A DNA stretch of 64,000 bases from CBDAPE01 sp965198325 (lineage in GTDB: Bacteria > Pseudomonadota > Alphaproteobacteria > UBA828 > JAPUJA01), in NCBI GenBank assembly GCA_965198325.1, contig CBDAPE010000019.1, positions 558,001 through 622,000 of the forward strand. Reading direction: 5' to 3'. Under the pieces are notes generated by a model. The model was not told where the DNA came from and did no database searches. It worked only from the letters and a program-made list of their open reading frames with translations. Below are positions 61,769 to 64,000 of this stretch, piece after piece (positions within the stretch are counted from its first letter, which is position 1; every line of letters begins with the position of its first letter). The position numbers and the translations under genes were made by a program.

Positions 61769-63232
61769 ATGAATATCCGGGAAGCGCTGACCTTCGACGA
61801 CGTGTCTCTCCGTCCCGCGGCTTCTGAAATTTTGCCCGCGGAAGCCGATCTACGGACCCGAATCACCAACGGCATCGAACTCGGCATCCCACTCGTGTCG
61901 GCGGCCATGGATACGGTCACCGAGAGCGCGCTCGCCATTGCTATGGCTCAGGCGGGCGGCATCGGAGTCATCCACAAGAATCTCGATCCCGAACGTCAGG
62001 CCGACGAGGTCCGCAAGGTCAAGAAATTCGAATCGGGCATGGTGATCAATCCGGTCACCATCGCGCCCGGCCAGCCGCTGGCCGACGCGCTTCAACTCAT
62101 GGCGGACTACCGCATTTCGGGCATTCCGGTGGTCGAGGAGGGCAGTGGCAAGCTCGTCGGGATCCTGACAAACCGTGACGTTCGCTTCGCTGACGACGTC
62201 AATCAGCCGGTCCGCGAGCTGATGACCAAGGACGATCTGGTGACCGTTCGCGAAACCGTCGATATGGACGAGGCCAAACGGCTGCTCCACCGTCACCGCA
62301 TCGAGAAGTTGCTCGTGGTCGACGGCGAATACCGCTGCATTGGCCTGATCACGGTGAAGGATATCGAAAAAGCCCAACTTCATCCCGACGCGGCCAAGGA
62401 TGAGCATGGCCGTCTGCGGGTCGCCGCGGCCACGGGGGTCGGCCCGAAGGGGTTTGAGCGAACCGAAGCGCTGATCGACGCTGGCTGTGACCTCATCGTC
62501 GTGGATACCGCCCACGGTCATTCCCGCGCTGTGCGCGAAGCGGTCGATGCGATTAAGAAGCGGAGCAACGCAACCCAGGTGATGGCCGGCAATGTCGCGA
62601 CCCCCGAGGGCGCACAGGCGCTGGTTGACGCCGGCGCCGACGCGATCAAGGTCGGAATCGGCCCGGGCTCGATCTGCACCACCCGGATCGTTGCCGGGGT
62701 CGGCGTGCCCCAGCTTTCGGCAATCATGGAGACGGTCGAAGTTTGCCGGTCTGCCGGTATTCTACTGATTGCCGATGGCGGCATCCGCTATTCCGGCGAT
62801 TTGGCGAAGGCGATCGCGGCAGGCGCCGATTGCGCGATGATCGGCTCCCTGCTCGCGGGCACGGAAGAAAGCCCCGGCGAGGTCTTTCTCTATCAGGGGC
62901 GTTCGTATAAGGCCTATCGGGGCATGGGTTCTCTGGGCGCGATGGCGCGAGGGTCGGCGGACCGCTATTTCCAGGAGGAAGTTGCGGAGCCGCTCAAACT
63001 CGTGCCGGAAGGCATCGAAGGCCAAGTTCCCTACAAGGGCCCGGTCGCGGGCATTCTCACCCAGCTCGTTGGTGGCCTGCGTGCGGCGATGGGTTATACG
63101 GGAAATCCGACGATTTCGCGGATGCAGACAGAATGTGAGTTCCGCCGCATCACCGGGGCGGGCATACGCGAGAGCCATGTTCACGATGTCTCGGTCACCC
63201 GCGAGGCGCCCAACTATCCTCAGCGTGACTAG
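61769..63232 (+). CDS. guaB: IMP dehydrogenase
   Basis: 487 residues. It oxidises IMP to XMP with NAD+, the first committed step of GMP synthesis. N-terminal barrel half (TFDDVSLRPA; PLVSAAMDTVTE), two CBS domains (about 90-205), then the catalytic loop GPGSICTTRIVAG with its Cys, and GGIRYSGDLAKAIAAGA. ATG 61769 is preferred over an upstream TTG at 61760 because homologues start with this Met-Asn-Ile-like sequence. Confidence 0.97.
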   Translation: MNIREALTFDDVSLRPAASEILPAEADLRTRITNGIELGIPLVSAAMDTVTESALAIAMAQAGGIGVIHKNLDPERQADEVRKVKKFESGMVINPVTIAPGQPLADALQLMADYRISGIPVVEEGSGKLVGILTNRDVRFADDVNQPVRELMTKDDLVTVRETVDMDEAKRLLHRHRIEKLLVVDGEYRCIGLITVKDIEKAQLHPDAAKDEHGRLRVAAATGVGPKGFERTEALIDAGCDLIVVDTAHGHSRAVREAVDAIKKRSNATQVMAGNVATPEGAQALVDAGADAIKVGIGPGSICTTRIVAGVGVPQLSAIMETVEVCRSAGILLIADGGIRYSGDLAKAIAAGADCAMIGSLLAGTEESPGEVFLYQGRSYKAYRGMGSLGAMARGSADRYFQEEVAEPLKLVPEGIEGQVPYKGPVAGILTQLVGGLRAAMGYTGNPTISRMQTECEFRRITGAGIRESHVHDVSVTREAPNYPQRD

Positions 63233-63384
63233 ACGCCGCACGCCGGATTTTCACGATCGAGTGATAGTCCCTGTACCTTGGTTTCGGCGGGCCGCTGGTT
63301 TCGTGTACTCTAACGGTTGTTCGAGGCACCCGGGATGTGCCGCGCCTCGAATCGCCGGATTCACAGCCAAGAAAGATTTGCCCC

Positions 63385-63858
63385 ATGGTTCTACATCGAT
63401 CCGTATTTGCGCTGATCCTGGGGCTGGCCGTGATGGGCCTGCCGGATATGGTCGGATCTGCCAGCTCCTATTCGACGAGCAAAGACGACAAGGGTGCCGA
63501 CCTGTTCGAGAAGGGGATGAAAGAGGTCGAGCAGGGCGACTTCGAAGACGCGGTTCGCCAATTCGAGAAGGCGGTCGGGAAAGATTCCAAGAACGCGGAC
63601 TATTACAGCATGCTGGGCTACAGCTACCGCAAGCTGGGCGACTACGAGGTCGCATTCGAAACCTATCTTCGGGCGCTTGCCCTGGATCCGGCTCACCGGG
63701 GGGCCCACGAGTATATCGGAGAGGCGTATGTCGAGACGGGCAATCTGATGATGGCCGACCAGCATCTGGCCCGCCTCGCGGAGCTCTGTCCCGAAGGCTG
63801 CCCCGAATTCGACGAGCTCACCGCCTTCATGCGCAACTACGAGATGACCGCCGACTAG
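63385..63858 (+). CDS. Exported tetratricopeptide-repeat protein
   Basis: 157 residues from ATG 63385: signal peptide or anchor (VFALILGLAVMGLPDMVGSAS), then three TPR-like units (DLFEKGMKEVEQGDFEDAVRQ; NADYYSMLGYSYRKLGDYEV; HRGAHEYIGEAYVETGN) and two Cys in LCPEGCPEF. A periplasmic scaffold role is likely. A GTG/ATG upstream at 63337 lacks a signal-peptide-like start. Confidence 0.85.
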   Translation: MVLHRSVFALILGLAVMGLPDMVGSASSYSTSKDDKGADLFEKGMKEVEQGDFEDAVRQFEKAVGKDSKNADYYSMLGYSYRKLGDYEVAFETYLRALALDPAHRGAHEYIGEAYVETGNLMMADQHLARLAELCPEGCPEFDELTAFMRNYEMTAD

Positions 63859-63985
63859 AGCGCCTCGCTTCCGCGCATTCTCTTGCCGGGCGGACCCCGC
63901 GCGTTATGATGGGTGCGAAAGTGGCCACTTGGAGAAGGGCGACATCGATCATGGCGCCTTTCGATGTCGCGCAGCGCGGGCGGAC

Positions 63986-64000
63986 ATGACCGAACGCGTC
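63986..64000 (+). other. Possible start of the next gene at the window edge
   Basis: ATGACCGAACGCGTC begins at 63986 and runs off the end. With only five codons nothing can be assigned; after guaB an rsmB-type methyltransferase gene is common in related genomes. Confidence 0.2.

Noticed and set aside
1..64000. CRISPR arrays, rRNA genes and replication origin
   Set aside because: No regularly spaced direct repeats with unique spacers, no rRNA-like sequence and no origin-type iterons were found on reading both strands.

Overview
The window looks like an IS-riddled accessory stretch of a GC-rich alphaproteobacterial chromosome, with ordinary core genes returning at the right end. The alphaproteobacterial call (probably Rhodospirillales-like) rests on the ppx/gppA - rlmE - guaB order at 59.9-63.2 kb, the alphaproteobacterial-type tRNA-Gln(CTG) and initiator-tRNA sequences, and several DUF3489-DUF2924-serine recombinase modules typical of that class. 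No ribosomal RNA or CRISPR array was seen.

Layout. 1-2.2 kb: 3' part of a form II CoxL-like molybdenum hydroxylase subunit. 2.4-8.1 kb: IS21 copy 1, a recombinase module whose DUF2924 gene lacks its 5' end, and an IS6 scrap. 8.2-11.3 kb: a trimethylamine dehydrogenase-like flavoprotein without the covalent-FMN cysteine, and a one-domain voltage-gated channel with a Ca-channel-like filter. 11.4-22.2 kb: mostly mobile DNA: an IS256 element inside another IS256 element, IS5 remnant, IS1595, an IS1595/ISXO2-type element with cargo, IS3 and a truncated IS21. Two orphan genes survive between them. 22.2-33.8 kb: IS110 pieces, an orphan polyamine-type binding protein, a second cargo-bearing IS1595 element, a second identical IS3 element inside the lipoprotein signal peptide of a metalloprotease gene, a fused DUF3489-DUF2924 gene and IS21 copy 3. 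33.9-47.1 kb: a metabolic island with a PotD/PotB/PotC-type transporter (no ATPase gene), SDR oxidoreductase, Fe(II)/2-oxoglutarate oxygenase, VOC protein, amidohydrolase, single-chain HyuA-HyuB hydantoinase and a carbon-nitrogen hydrolase. 47.2-59.8 kb: decayed IS6, two initiator-tRNA 3' halves, a truncated YhaN/SbcC-like ATPase with its intact YhaO/SbcD-like nuclease, more IS elements, and one complete DUF3489-DUF2924-recombinase module ending at tRNA-Gln. 59.9-64 kb: core genes.

How it fits together. The island enzymes suggest import and breakdown of a nitrogenous, possibly cyclic ureide compound: deamination by the amidohydrolase, ATP-dependent ring opening by HyuA-HyuB, carbamoyl removal by the C-N hydrolase, with oxidoreductases handling the products. 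This is inference from family membership. The most unusual items are the two ISXO2-type elements carrying membrane-protein cargo plus a conserved microprotein ORF, and the repeated DUF3489-DUF2924-recombinase modules with structured leaders, two of which sit beside initiator-tRNA halves cut at the same base.
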